A stretch of 64,000 bases of DNA from Ichthyophis bannanicus (GCA_033557465.1 CM066033.1:387631289-387695288), one strand, 5' to 3'; shown: positions 30,800 through 41,480, counted from the stretch's first letter. Program-made: numbers and translations. Notes: generated by a model from the letters alone, not told the origin.

Positions 30800-31620
30800 C
30801 ACAATACAGCATGATCATGAGACAGAGATATATACAAAGTTAGACAGTCAGATGAGAGCTTTTAGCAAAATGTACATATTCATTGAGCATCTTCCATTGA
30901 GACCAATGAGAAGGAGTCTGAACGGAGGAAGCGAACAGACGAGGTATTTGTTCATATTTACTGTAGAGACAGGCATGTTTCCACCATTCATTGAGGCTCA
31001 GATGGGAACTAATTTCCCAGTATTACTTAATTAGGGAAATAGCAATGCCAAGCATAAAGTTCGAAAGGAGATAAGCCATTTTTGGGAGAGAGGGGATCCC
31101 CGCAACTGGGCGAAGTCCCACTATCCTCCAAGAAAGGGACTCCTGAGAGTACGATATAGACTAAATACGACCCCAGACCCGACGCCAGTAATACTGTAGT
31201 GCGGGATACTCATGCATAATATGAAGCAATAAATCAATGGCCGCAGGACGTGTCCAGCAACCATTACCCTGAGTAGTGTTCCATTTGTCTAATCTGTGAG
31301 GAGTGTAAAAACACCGGTGGGCTAGAAAGAAGAGGGTCTGAGTGAGTGAGGCGGGTCAGGAACCCGTGTCCCTCTGCTCCAGATAAGGCTCCATTGCTCC
31401 GAGGTCAAAGTCACATGCAATTCTCTCTCCCATACTTTCTGCGCTATAGAGGTATCTCTAGTGAGAGCATTACATAAGGTTTAGTAAAATTGTATGCTAC
31501 ACCCGGTGAACAACCGAGAGATCGGAAGTCCCCAATCAACCCTATGCAGAGAGTGCCGATGGCGGGAGTACTCTAGTGCTCCGAAGGCAATGCTGAAGGT
31601 GCACTGACCAGAGTCGGGAG
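30800..31620 (-). pseudogene. L1 ORF2 C-terminal fragment
   Basis: This stretch reads in changing frames as the end of an L1 ORF2 (VWERELHVTLTSEQWSLIW, then a MEHYSG-like block and LEDSGTSPSCGDPL). The RT palm motifs are absent between here and the endonuclease. The assignment rests on position before the 3' UTR and general resemblance only. Confidence 0.55.
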
Positions 31621-31639
31621 TCGAAAGGTTGCATAAAAG

Positions 31640-32270
31640 TATTAAAGGCACCTAAAGTGTCGAAAAGCATTGGTGGATAGTGGGAGTCTAATGGGAGAGT
31701 CATACCAGGGAGTAGGGTAAGAGAAATCGGTTAGCAAAGGCCCGCTACTATATCTAGCCACACAGGTCTGCTCGGTACTGGATCTTCCAACCAACGAGCA
31801 CCTTGTTTGAGAAGAAAAGATTGAGGGAACACTTGAGTAAAATCGCCACCAAGTATTAATGGAACATTGGCGGAGGCCGAGGCCAACTGCGCAAAACTTG
31901 CATAGTAAGCAGGGTTGTCCACATTCAGGGCATAGTGCACATACACGTGAATTCACTATCTCCAACCTCAAGGTGTACACGGGCCCATCTACCCTCCATG
32001 TCAGCGCTAATATCAGGCACAGTAGCGTGCAAAGACTTCTTAACCAGAATGGCTATCCCGTACCGTTTGGAAACGGTGGGAGAATAGGCAGCGACCATGT
32101 GAGGCCTAGCATTGAGTTTCAGTGTTTCAGCAGAGTGTAATGCGTTTCCTGAAGAAACACCAAATCAACATGCTCGTGGCTAAGATAGCTAAGGATTTTC
32201 TTTCCTTTGAGTGGACCAGTAATGCCTTTGACGATGAATAATAAGATTTTACATAAGGCCATTCAGAAAA
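31640..32270 (-). pseudogene. L1 ORF2 endonuclease fragment
   Basis: The endonuclease N-terminal part of ORF2. It reads HVDLVFLQETHYTLL near 32180-32130 (catalytic Glu in QETH), then VSKRYGIAILVKK near 32070, WARVHLEVGD near 31990, and LILGGDFTQVFP near 31850 (GGDF, catalytic Asp). At least two frame changes occur. The sequence stops before the endonuclease C-terminus. Confidence 0.8.
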
Positions 32271-32688
32271 GTTAAAATTCTGAGCATGATAGCACACATA
32301 ATTTCACTGTGTCCCTCAAACTGACTGTATCTGGCTGTACACATGACATAGGAAAAATAAGCTAATATAATACAATGAAGCGCCCCACATTAACAAAGAA
32401 AACCGCAGTACAGTAGAGGAGAAGCAAAACCCCAAAATTACTGGCGACCATGTGTCTGCGGGGAGAAACCCCAGAGAAGGCCGAAATTGAAAAAACACAT
32501 AACCTGTAGGACTGTGCGTGCTCCGAATCCGACCGAGGCACACATCATGAAGGGATAGGAGACCAAAGACAAAAGTCATACAGAGAAAGAAAGAAAGTCC
32601 AGGCTATTTCTGTGCTGGGCTATGACCGCCGCATCGGGCCCTTCAAAATGGCGGACAGAGCCGGCAGATAAGAGTCCAAGATTTGGGA

Positions 32689-33540
32689 TTAGCGCATCTG
32701 CTCTGCTTCTTTGGAGTCCAAAAATGTTGATAGTAGATCAGGATCCTCGAACGTCCTGGTCTGGTTGTGGAGAGTCACTCGGAGCTTCGCTGGATACAAC
32801 AGGCCAAAGCGAGCCTGTAGCTGTTGAAGTCGAGGGCGAAGAGCGAGGAGTTTCTTCCGACGGTCAACGGTAGGTTTTGCCAAATCAGGAAAGAAGGAGA
32901 CCTTACGACCTTCAAATTCCAAATGATGATTCGCTCGGGCAGCATGTAAAATTTGTTCCACTTGTTGATATCGTAGCAAGCTAAAGATAATAGGCCGGGG
33001 GGTCGTGCGGTTGAGCGCCATGCGGGCAGGAACACGGTGTGCTCGATCGATTTCCAGTTCTCTGTGAAAAGTGATCTTCAGCAAGGAGGGAAGAGTTTTG
33101 AGCAAGAATTCTCTTATATCTCCTGCTTCCACCCCCTCCGGCATTCCGAGGAGCCTCACATTGTTGCGACGGGCTCGATTATTGCTATCTTCCAACTCCT
33201 TTTGAAGATTCTGTATCTGGCGCTCAGCCTTGTCTAGTTTGCCCAAGCGCACCTCGTGCGAGTCAAGGACCCCCGCCATATTGTCCTGCCGTAATGAAAG
33301 ACCTTCAAGTCGGTCCTGGAGCACTCCAAAGTCTTCTCGCATGGCTCGAAGCGCTTCTCCATTGGACTGCACCAATTCCTTCACGCCGCGTATTTCCTCC
33401 AAAATCTCCAGGTGCATTGCGGGGTTTTCACGAAATGGAACCATCTTCTGTGGGGGGGACACCTCTGTTTTGGAGCGTTTTCCGTGAGAAGAAGAAGGAG
33501 ACCCGAAGTCCAAGCGCGCTGGTTTATGGGCCGCCATCAC
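32689..33540 (-). CDS. L1 ORF1 protein, 283 residues
   Basis: An intact L1 ORF1. Residues 1-40 are basic. Residues 45-115 form a heptad-rich coiled coil (EEIRGVKELVQSN through QIQNLQKELEDSNNRARR). Residues 118-210 form the RNA-recognition-like domain (NNVRLLGMPEG, then DRAHRVP). Residues 215-275 form the C-terminal domain (KVSFFPDLAKPTVDRRKKL, then LRPRLQQLQARFGLLYPAK). The protein trimerises and coats L1 RNA. It is unrelated in detail to the longer ORF1 at 39668-40855, so two L1 lineages are present. Confidence 0.92.
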   Translation of the reverse strand: MMAAHKPARLDFGSPSSSHGKRSKTEVSPPQKMVPFRENPAMHLEILEEIRGVKELVQSNGEALRAMREDFGVLQDRLEGLSLRQDNMAGVLDSHEVRLGKLDKAERQIQNLQKELEDSNNRARRNNVRLLGMPEGVEAGDIREFLLKTLPSLLKITFHRELEIDRAHRVPARMALNRTTPRPIIFSLLRYQQVEQILHAARANHHLEFEGRKVSFFPDLAKPTVDRRKKLLALRPRLQQLQARFGLLYPAKLRVTLHNQTRTFEDPDLLSTFLDSKEAEQMR

Positions 33541-33673
33541 CCCCGAGGTGCCCCGGTCAGCTCGGAGCGAAATAGTAAATTTATATAGGTATTAAGTCAG
33601 GATTCTGAGTAGGCCTCTCGGGAGCTTCAACGCAAAGCGTCCTACCCGCTGGACATCAGGCTCCGCCCCCCCA

Positions 33674-35140
33674 TCATTGTGGCTTTTTAAGACCAGGGGA
33701 GAAGGTTCCGAAATAACCTCTTCCGGAACCCCGAGCGCCTCGAAAGGACGGCCCCCGAGACGGAAAACGCCCCCGCTGATAAGGAGCAAACCGAGCTCCC
33801 CGAAAGCGGCGAAAGTCACGTCCTTGGCCCCGCGAAAAAGGGGACTGCTTAGGCGTCCGAGGACGGTCCTCAGGAAGGCGACCTCCCTTAGAGTCCCCTA
33901 AATCCTTAACAATCTTTTCCAATGCCTCTCCAAAGAGCAATTTACCCTTAAAAGGTAATTTACTAAGTCGGGCTTTGGAAGACGCATCGGCTGCCCAACT
34001 ACGCAACCAAAGAAACCGGCGGGCTGCCACCGCCGATGCCATAGCTTTCGCGGAAATACGTATCAAATCATAAAAGGCATCTGCCAGATACACCGCTGCG
34101 GACTCCAACTGAGCCCCCTGAATGGAAGGAGAAGAATCTCCCTCGGGCGTCGCAGTCTGCTGACTCCATCTAATGGAAGCCCGAGAGACGTAAGCACCAC
34201 AAACTGAAGCCTGCAGCGCCAAAGCGCTGGCTTCAAATACTTGCTTTAGAAGCGCTTGAAGTCTACGGTCCTGCATATCCTTCAGGGCCGCAGCCCCCTC
34301 AACCGGAATGGTGGTTTTCTTGGTGACCGCAGACACCAGAGCATCCACCTTCGGTAACCGCAGGAGATCCCTCTCCTCGGCAGGCACCGGGTATAACTTA
34401 GCCATCGTCCGAGCTCCCCGCAAGGAAGCCTCCGGGCATTCCCATTCCGATTCCACCATTTGCTTTATAACTCTGTGGAACGGAAAACATTTTTGCTCCG
34501 CTCGAACCCCCTGCAATAAGGGGTCTTCCAAAGGCTCCTGCTGGGACGCCGGAGGAATCAGACTGAGAGCCGTCAGCGACTGAGCGATTAAGGCGGACAA
34601 TTCGTCCCGTCTAAAGACCCTAAACACGTTAGGGTCATCCCCTGGCCCTAAGTCCCCGTCTTCTAGTTCATCAGGCCAGGAATCGGCCCCTGGGTCTGGC
34701 CTAAGCTCTCCTTCCTCCGGCCCCAAGAGGTCTGTGAGCGACCTAGAATCCAACTTAGCCTCAAACCTAGCCTGCCCACTAGGCAACTCAGACATTCCTT
34801 CTGCCAGCTCCGACCCGCAAGGCTCCCTAGCCTGGGGTGCCATGGGAAAATCTGCCCTCACCGGTACAGAAACCTGCTCCTTTTGCAGTAAATAAGCCTT
34901 ATGAAAGGCAATAATAAACTCCGGGGACAAAAGAGAATCAGAAAGAGGAGGCAGAGCTGAGCTCTCCGGAGCAACCGGCTGTTCTTTAGCATGTTTAGTT
35001 TTTGCTCTGCGCTTTGTTGGCTTAGGCACAGGAACAGCTGAAACGGACGCAGCAGTTAAAATGGCCGCCGTTCCCGCGCATTTCCCTGACGAGGGAAGCG
35101 AGGAGACGCGGTCTCCACTATCACCGGAGGCGTCCTGCAT
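33674..35140 (-). CDS. DIRS-B gag-like protein
   Basis: A 488-residue intact frame. Residues 1-60 include a basic KPTKRRAKTKHAK patch. Residues 60-180 are acidic and proline-rich. Residues 185-430 hold the conserved DIRS gag core (RDELSALIAQSLTALSL, then LYPVPAEERDLLRLPKVDAL and a LFGEALEKIVKDLG end). Residues 440-485 are an Arg-Gly-rich tail (RGRFPSRGPSFRGARGSG) likely to bind nucleic acid. The frame ends LKKPQ followed by TGA exactly at the L1 target site. The RT frame overlapped this end before the insertion. The start is the first Met; the leader 35141-35638 carries no gene. Confidence 0.85.
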   Translation of the reverse strand: MQDASGDSGDRVSSLPSSGKCAGTAAILTAASVSAVPVPKPTKRRAKTKHAKEQPVAPESSALPPLSDSLLSPEFIIAFHKAYLLQKEQVSVPVRADFPMAPQAREPCGSELAEGMSELPSGQARFEAKLDSRSLTDLLGPEEGELRPDPGADSWPDELEDGDLGPGDDPNVFRVFRRDELSALIAQSLTALSLIPPASQQEPLEDPLLQGVRAEQKCFPFHRVIKQMVESEWECPEASLRGARTMAKLYPVPAEERDLLRLPKVDALVSAVTKKTTIPVEGAAALKDMQDRRLQALLKQVFEASALALQASVCGAYVSRASIRWSQQTATPEGDSSPSIQGAQLESAAVYLADAFYDLIRISAKAMASAVAARRFLWLRSWAADASSKARLSKLPFKGKLLFGEALEKIVKDLGDSKGGRLPEDRPRTPKQSPFSRGQGRDFRRFRGARFAPYQRGRFPSRGPSFRGARGSGRGYFGTFSPGLKKPQ

Positions 35141-35638
35141 GGCCGAACACTTCCCCTACACACAAACGCGGCTCCGAAACCCCGATCGCGCCAAAAACAA
35201 GACCCGAAATCGCTGCGGTGAAGAAAACACTGAAAGAACCCCGCTGCCGAAAAGCAAGCAAAGTTACCTGCACGGGGTCCGGAGCTCACAATCACGCTGT
35301 CAGCGGGGAGAAGAGCCGCGAGACAAGGAAGGAACCAGCCGCTGAGGCCCCCAGGACTGGTCCCACTATCGGCCTTAATAGAGCAGAGGGGGCAGGCTCT
35401 GCCGCATGCTCTAAACAGCGTTGCAGTGCCCCAGAATCGCTACGATTGCAGGCTGTTACTTTCAATAGCGTGAAACACCCTGCTAGGGTGATACTAAATT
35501 CCTCTGTGCCTCTCTTCCATGAAAAGAAAATAAAGCAATTATCAAAGGAAAATCCTAAAAACAATAAGGGAAAAAACCCCAAAGATCGATGGGGAGCCAA
35601 TCTCCACACGTCTAGTCCAGCTGCTGAGGACAATAAGA

Positions 35639-35767
35639 CTGCCTTGCTGCCTCAGGGAGGTGGGGCTTGGTATCCTGGCAACAAGACTTAGTATATAGTC
35701 CTCAGCTGCTAGAGGAGGGAGATTGACTACCCATTCATCTGGACTGGCCCGGAGACACGATAAGGAA
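35639..35767. repeat. DIRS-B right inverted terminal repeat
   Basis: CTGCCTTGCTGCCTCAGGGA through to CCGGAGACACGATAAGGAA mirrors the left terminus. The final CACGATAAGGAA is specific to this end and is matched only in the internal complementary region. Confidence 0.9.
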
Positions 35768-38700
35768 CTATTCTTTATAAAGAAGGGAACTACAAGAACC
35801 ATAATGCACCTGGTCTAAATTAGAGTTCCCGGCTTCAACAATAAATGTCCACCCTGACCCTTCAGCATGCTGCCACCGGGAGGGGCTGTGACACTATACA
35901 GCACAGATACAAAGAAGTATGTAGAAGAGCAGAAGGCTGAGACGATGCCTGCACGGAATAATAATTATGTGTTTATGAATAGAATAATATTGCTGTTCTT
36001 CACAGCATGTCCAGCACATGCACGCAAGTACAAAATTGGTAGGTTTTTGGGCGCGGGATGTAGATACTACTAACACAGACCCATGTGCGCATGTGCCTGG
36101 CTTGCTCTCCTTGTTCAGCGCAGACGTTTTGTGCACAGGTCATTTGCATGCTGTTTGCTTACAGCATCACTGAGCAAACCTTCTATGCTAAAACTGCATT
36201 AAAAAAAAAACCTGTGCTTGAGCTTTAGTGCTGGGCTCTAGTGCAGGGTTTCTGTATCAACCAAGCCCCTTGTGAAGCCAATGAGCCAACAGCCGAGTGG
36301 TGCTTCTAAAGGTACATTTATTAAAAATAAAAAAGGGGAATTTAAGTCAGCCAGCCTTGTCAAATGGACCTAACCTTTTAACTTACTTGAAAATTATCCC
36401 ATCTTCTCCAGGGCTGCCATCTCAAGGCCAACTAAGCCTAAGCACAAAGCATCCAGGTACATCACCAAAGCTAACCAATCAAATTAAATGACATCCTTTA
36501 CTGGTTTTTTTCCTTACCAAACTGGAAGAATCTACAATCCCTCCTGCACAAAACCAAATGAGATTCAGAATCAATGAAAATTATTTACATGAACAGTCCC
36601 GCTCTTCAGACTCAGTCTAAATAGGAATCTTCTGCAAAAATGCAAACTACTAATGTGGTATTTGGTACTTAACCTATCAAGCCCACCCACAGCTACAGGG
36701 ACGACAAATGTATTAGCATTTCCATTTACCTACAGTGAAGTTGTTATATGTTTTGCAGGATTAAAAATATATGTCTTCGTATATGAAAAGGAAAACAAAA
36801 AAAATGGAAGAGTAATCTCTAGTAACTTTTATCCTCTTACCACAAAATTTTAGAAATTTAACTTTGACGCAGCAAGGGAAAATAGCTTTCATTCCTAGCT
36901 ACTGAGAGAGCTCTCAGTTCAGGCCAAAGGAGAAATTTACGCTGAACATTTCTAGACAGCATCCTTGAGCCAATATAATGTATAAATCTCACACAGAGTT
37001 CTTTAATATACATCCAACAACATATTTTAAAGACACCAAGACTGATGGGCCTAGAATCAAAGCTTCTTTCTTTAAAGGTGGGTACTTTCTCCTCTGCAAA
37101 ATTTCCAGTTCTTTTGGCAACATTTCTACAGCCAATCATGATATGGCATTTGATTAAAATGTGGTTCCCATTAATATACTAGCTGGAAAGCTTTTAGGTT
37201 CAATTAAAAAGTAGCAGCATTTGTGGGCACAATAAATAAAATGAATTCTATCTTCTTTTCAAATGGGATGCAATGTTTTAACATTCCAAACTAGTGCTTC
37301 TTTTAAAACCACGGTACTCTACAGCGTAGTGTTAGCTTTAATGAGATCAAACAAACTATTTTATCTAGGACCAGGGAGCCATAAGGCAAAACAATATTTT
37401 AAAACTATTATACATAAATACTATATTTAAATAAATACATTTCACAAAAATGGAAACATGTCAAAACTTGGGAAAAGAATGTATTTAAAAAGCACATTCT
37501 GCATACTTTTACTTTCACTGTCAACTGTAAGAACCCTACAAAAGCATAAACAGATAATTTTTTGATCATGTAGTACACAAATACAAAGCTATAAAGACTG
37601 CTAGCCTAACAAAGATGTTACTGCATAGCTGCACCAAATGAGTCTATGAAAGCATAGCCAAAACAACTTATGAGAAAATCACACTTGAACCATATCTCTA
37701 TTCCGATACATGCAAAGAGGCTGTTACCAGAAGTCACGCTTTTCAGAAAAGGTAATACCCATTGTATACATGTATCAAAAGAGCTCCTGATGCAACCTTA
37801 AAGCAGATGAAAGTGACTAGGGATGATACATTAAATGTACAGTGCTGCTTATGTCTAGTAGCGCTATACTAATGAGTTAGGAGTAAGAACCAGAGGCTGA
37901 AACCTCTCCCTCCCCTATGCCACTATCTCCATCAAATCCATCAACGTTGAAGAACGGGGGGGGGGGAGAAGAGATCCTCTCTGAGGTCTTCCATACCTCC
38001 TTTAGAGCCTTCTTTACTAAGGCTGTTTTAGCACTCCATGTCTGAGGGCCTGATTTACTAAGCTTTCTTTTCCCTTAATGTACCACTGCAAGCCAGTGGC
38101 AGAAATGCACAGCCAGTTGCCTCCTTTCCTCCTGTCTCTCCCCTCTCTCATTCCCCTACCCTACTGTCTGTCTCTCACTCTTATCCCTCTTTTCCCCACC
38201 AGCCTCCCTCCCCATTTTACCATCTTTCTCCTCTCCCAGTTCCCCAGCTAGCTCTCACAACCCAAGAAGCCACCCCATGCTCTTGTTCCCCCAGCTAAGC
38301 CTCATGGCCTAAGAAGCCAGTCAGTCTCCCCTCTAAGACTCTCCCCCCTGTAACCAACTATAATCTACCCTCCCCTTCCCCAGCTAATCCCCATCACCCA
38401 AGAAGCCAATCAGCTATACCTCAACCTCTAAGCCACGCCATATGCAGCCAGTTAAAAATTCTTCTAGCAGCAAGCAAGGAGCATATGCACCCAGGTTTAA
38501 AAAAAAAAAAATTACTGCAACGAGTGAACTCAAGGGCAGAGCCACAAGAGGGTTTGATTCTGCAATGTCTCTAATTTCTAGGAAGTCCCCCAGTTCTTTG
38601 TGCCCAAGTTCTCTCCCCCTTCCCAGACACCCCCTCAAGCTTAGTCTGCCTCCTGCTCCCCCACTAGATGAACCCCTCAGCATGTTCTTTCTACTCATGC

Positions 38701-38786
38701 ACCAATTGCTCCCATTCTGCTCCACACAACCCCAACTAGCTGTGTTTGGTAATGCACGGCAAAGAGGAGGATTGCAGCTGTTCACC
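35768..38786. other. Unassigned AT-rich region
   Basis: No supported gene. It includes a poly-A run (36200-36210), a G-run (37967-37975), a poly-A run at 38498-38509, pyrimidine-rich text at 38110-38420, and a short LINE-tail-like piece near 37840-37875 (GTACAGTGCTGCTTATGTC, then AGTAGCGCTATA). It could contain untranslated host sequence or old repeats. I see no splice-linked coding exons. Confidence 0.4.
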
Positions 38787-39187
38787 CAGGGCTGGCCCAT
38801 CCACTAGGCGGGCACTTAGGGCAGCAAACCCTGGTGGGTGGCATGGCTACTGCCCCTTCAGCGCTGCAGCAGACTTTAAAATACCCGTGCACGTACGGCC
38901 TGCCGCTCCTGCCCCCTCCAACAGAAAGTTGTGTTGAAAGGGGGCAGGAGCAGCAGGCCATGAGCACGCATGTGTGCAGGCACTTCAAAGGCCGATGTGG
39001 CACTGAAGCAGCAGTTCAGGCACTGTTTCAGCACAAGGAGGGATTGCTGTGCCGTGCTGCTGCTGCGCCCCCCCCCCCCCCAGGTGAGAAGATGGATGCT
39101 GAGCAGTGCCGCAGTCAGGTCTAGGGAGGGGGTGGAGGCTGTACAGAGGGCCTGCCTAGGGTAGCAGAAACCCTCAGGCCAGTCCTG
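38787..39187. mobile_element. Small hAT-type MITE
   Basis: The 401-bp element starts CAGGGCTGGCCCATCC and ends GGCCAGTCCTG. Its subterminal blocks are shared in inverse orientation (CTAGGCGGGC and GCCTGCCTAGG). The flanks are an 8-bp TSD with one mismatch, TGTTCACC (38779-38786) and TGCTCACC (39188-39195). It encodes nothing; the interior is CG-rich with a poly-C run at 39067-39081. Confidence 0.8.
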
Positions 39188-39667
39188 TGCTCACCAGTCT
39201 AGATCCTGCTCTGCAGCCCTAGACTGCTAATTGTATCAGGTGGGACACCATACAGCCACACAGTCTGTCGCCAGGCTGCAAAGTAGGACATGGCCTAGTG
39301 AGCAGCTGCTCTCCTCCTCCATAGCTAGCTGGGGTGCAGATCAGAACAGGAGGGGTTGCTGTGGAAGAGGAGAGCACACAAAGGGGTTTTTCTGATGTAA
39401 AAGGGGAGAGAAGAGACAAACCATGCCAACTGCTGCCAATAATCGTGAAGCTTTTTTTTTTTTTTAATTCTTTATTTATAAGATTTGAAAAAATTACAAG
39501 GAAAATATCACCATAACAGTATAACAATACCATTATTAGGAAAAACAAGGTAACAATTAGTCCACATTAAGGAGCACACTATACAAAAAGAACTACTAAC
39601 AAACTGGACCTGGAATACAATCATGAGCTCAATATACTTAGTCAGAAGAATCAGAAAATAAATTCCA

Positions 39668-40855
39668 TTATTTATCTTTAAGAAAATTCTGCAAGTGCTC
39701 CACCTCAGAAAACACAAAACGATTGCCTTGATATATCACCTGACATTTACAGGGAAACCTAAGATGAAACGAAGCTCCCAAGGACAGCACTTGCGATCGC
39801 AACTGCAAAAAGGCTTTGCGTCGCACTTGTGTAGTCCTAGAAACATCAGGAAATATTTGAATAGGCTGACCACAGAATTTCACAGATTTATGCTTAAAAT
39901 ACAACCTCAAAACTCTCTCCTTATCTGTATATAATACAAAAGTAACTAATAATGTATCCCTGGTAGAAATTTCATCCGAGGATGATTCCAAAAACTTTGA
40001 AACATCTAGTGTAGAAGAAACAACTTGTTGATAAGGTAAATCCCCCACCTGATCTACATCTCTTATCACCCTCCCTTTAGGGACATAGTAAATTTGAGAG
40101 ATCAACATATCACTCCCATCATTAATTAATAAAATATCTTTAAGGTACTTATGAAACAAAATTAAAGGGGATAAATAATGAGTTTTGGGAAAATTTAACA
40201 ATCGAAGATTCTTAGAACGCATTAAATTTTCCAACATTTCATCTTGTTGATGCAAAGAGGAAAAATCTTGAATAAATTTAGCTGAAACAGCTTGATGAGA
40301 GGCCAATTGATCAGTATGCAAATTGACCCCTCTTTCCAATTCCACCAAACGAGCATCATGGTCAGCCAACTTAGTAACCGTTTCTCTAGAAAATGTAGCA
40401 ACCTTCTGTAGTGACACACCCAAGGCCACCTCCATACGAGATAACATTACCCAAACATCTTTAATAGAAACATCAGATGGAGGGGACAAGGGCTGCCCCA
40501 TAGAAGGGAAAGAAATAACAGACGGAAGTGGAAGAGGAAATACTCCCGAGGCAGGTTCCAGCTGTAAAAAGGAACCAGGAAGCACATCACAGCCAGCTCC
40601 CTCTATCTGCTTAACATCCGACAGAGGAAGCTTATTAGCAACTACATCCAACTCCTGACAGGGCTGAGCTAAACCCAATATGGGCGAAGGGGTAGAGGAG
40701 ACAGTACTCACACTTGACATGTTACTCGGGGTTGTTGGTAAACGTCCCCCAGCAGACACAGCAGATTCCACCCGAATGTGAGCATCCATAGGGCCCACCA
40801 CCTTAACTGCTTTTGTCTGGTCAGGTTGAGGATAGTGCTTTCTTCTCTTTCCCAT
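39668..40855 (-). CDS. L1 ORF1-like protein of the half-L1
   Basis: I choose the Met at 40855 (MGKRRKHYPQPDQTK), giving 395 residues. The frame stays open upstream only through the 5' repeats and flanking DNA. Residues 1-170 are a polar, Ser/Pro-rich tail. Residues 185-260 hold a coiled coil (MLSRMEVALGVSLQKVATF, LVELERGVNLHTDQL). Residues 265-345 form an RRM-like domain (RSKNLRLLNFPKTHYLSP). Residues 345-395 are the C-terminal domain (IFPDVSRTTQVRRKAF, then PCKCQVIYQGNRFVF). The protein should bind RNA and form trimers. No internal stop is seen. Confidence 0.88.
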   Translation of the reverse strand: MGKRRKHYPQPDQTKAVKVVGPMDAHIRVESAVSAGGRLPTTPSNMSSVSTVSSTPSPILGLAQPCQELDVVANKLPLSDVKQIEGAGCDVLPGSFLQLEPASGVFPLPLPSVISFPSMGQPLSPPSDVSIKDVWVMLSRMEVALGVSLQKVATFSRETVTKLADHDARLVELERGVNLHTDQLASHQAVSAKFIQDFSSLHQQDEMLENLMRSKNLRLLNFPKTHYLSPLILFHKYLKDILLINDGSDMLISQIYYVPKGRVIRDVDQVGDLPYQQVVSSTLDVSKFLESSSDEISTRDTLLVTFVLYTDKERVLRLYFKHKSVKFCGQPIQIFPDVSRTTQVRRKAFLQLRSQVLSLGASFHLRFPCKCQVIYQGNRFVFSEVEHLQNFLKDK

Positions 40856-40965
40856 CCTAAGGAGCCACCCTTGGCACCTCAAGCACCGAAGGAGCACCAA
40901 AGGGGCGTGCCTGCCCCTTTGGACACGCCCCTTCGGACGCGCACCAAGGACGCGCGTCCGCTCCG

Positions 40966-41210
40966 CGTCCCGCGTCGGAGCCGAGTACTTATGGCCCTCC
41001 TCCCAGCAATCAACCAATCGGGTGCTGAAGCAACACGGGTCCAGGAACCAATCAGGCAGGAAACCAAGTAGGAAATGAAGCTGCTCACCGTCCCGCGTCG
41101 GAGCCGAGTACTTATGGCCCTCCTCCCAGCAATCAACCAATCGGGTGCTGAAGCAACACGGGTCCAGGAACCAATCAGGCAGGAAACCAAGTAGGAAATG
41201 AAGCTGCTCC
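40966..41210. repeat. Two 123-bp tandem repeats in half-L1 5' UTR
   Basis: Units start CGTCCCGCGTCGGAGCC at 40966 and 41089 and look almost identical. They contain two CCAATC-type motifs (CAACCAATCGG and GAACCAATCAGG). Their place at the 5' end suggests promoter monomers. Confidence 0.9.
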
Positions 41211-41362
41211 AATCGTGAAGCTTTAAAAAAAAAAAAAAAAAAAAAAAAGTGCCATGCAGATGCTGATGTTGGCACACTCCTGCTGATGTCATCAGATCTG
41301 CTCACCTGCCATGACAGAAGAAGTGCTTCCTGTTCGGTGCACAGCATCACATGGCTCCGAGT

Positions 41363-41480
41363 TTATTTATTTATTTATTTAGTAAACATTTGTATACCGC
41401 TGCTTCCTACGATCAGCAGCGGTTTACTTTACAGAATCATAGTGTATCGTACAATACAGTGATTTTTTAAATTTACATTT
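41363..41480 (-). repeat. L2-like 3' tail fragment
   Basis: The minus strand reads AAACCGCTGCTGATCG, then GCAGCGGTATACAAATG and an AATA repeat. This matches the L2/SINE tails elsewhere in the window. Confidence 0.7.

Larger units (their letters stand above)
30602..33671 (-). mobile_element. L1 LINE with internal deletion of RT, nested in DIRS-B
   Basis: A 3070-bp minus-strand L1 with a 17-bp TSD, CATCATTGTGGCTTTTT, at 30585-30601 and 33672-33688. From the 5' end it has a leader, an intact ORF1, the N-terminal endonuclease part of ORF2, then an abrupt passage near 31550-31640 into the C-terminal end of ORF2 and a 3' UTR with AATAAA and an A-tail (poly-T at 30598-30614). The whole RT core is absent, although both ends of the element are present. 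Confidence 0.88.
27127..35767 (-). mobile_element. DIRS-B retrotransposon, nearly complete
   Basis: A full-length DIRS element on the minus strand, about 5.6 kb without its nested L1 (30602-33671). The terminal repeats are inverted (about 27150-27300 versus 35639-35767). An internal complementary region at 27532-27632 is the inverse of both extreme ends placed side by side, the hallmark of DIRS replication through a circle. Gag (35140-33674) and a fused RT-RNase H-recombinase frame (30546-27595) are well preserved. There is no TSD, as expected for tyrosine-recombinase integration. Confidence 0.95.
39455..41210 (-). mobile_element. Half-L1: ORF1 without ORF2
   Basis: A 1756-bp minus-strand retroelement with a 14-bp TSD, AATCGTGAAGCTTT, at 39441-39454 and 41211-41224. 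From 5' to 3' it has two 123-bp tandem repeats, a complete ORF1, and a 3' UTR of about 210 bp with AATAAA and an A-tail. There is no endonuclease or RT at all. The truncated copy at 4301-4749 has the same passage from ORF1 to 3' UTR. The layout resembles the mammalian HAL1 (half-L1) elements, which depend on other L1 copies. Confidence 0.88.

Noticed and set aside
35218..35691. 157-residue plus-strand ORF at the DIRS-B right end
   Set aside because: It lies antisense to the DIRS-B leader and terminal repeat and shows no domain.
40856..41350. Upstream extension of the half-L1 ORF1 to 560 residues
   Set aside because: The extension runs through the duplicated 5' UTR, the TSD and a poly-A/T run in flanking DNA, so it is not part of the protein.
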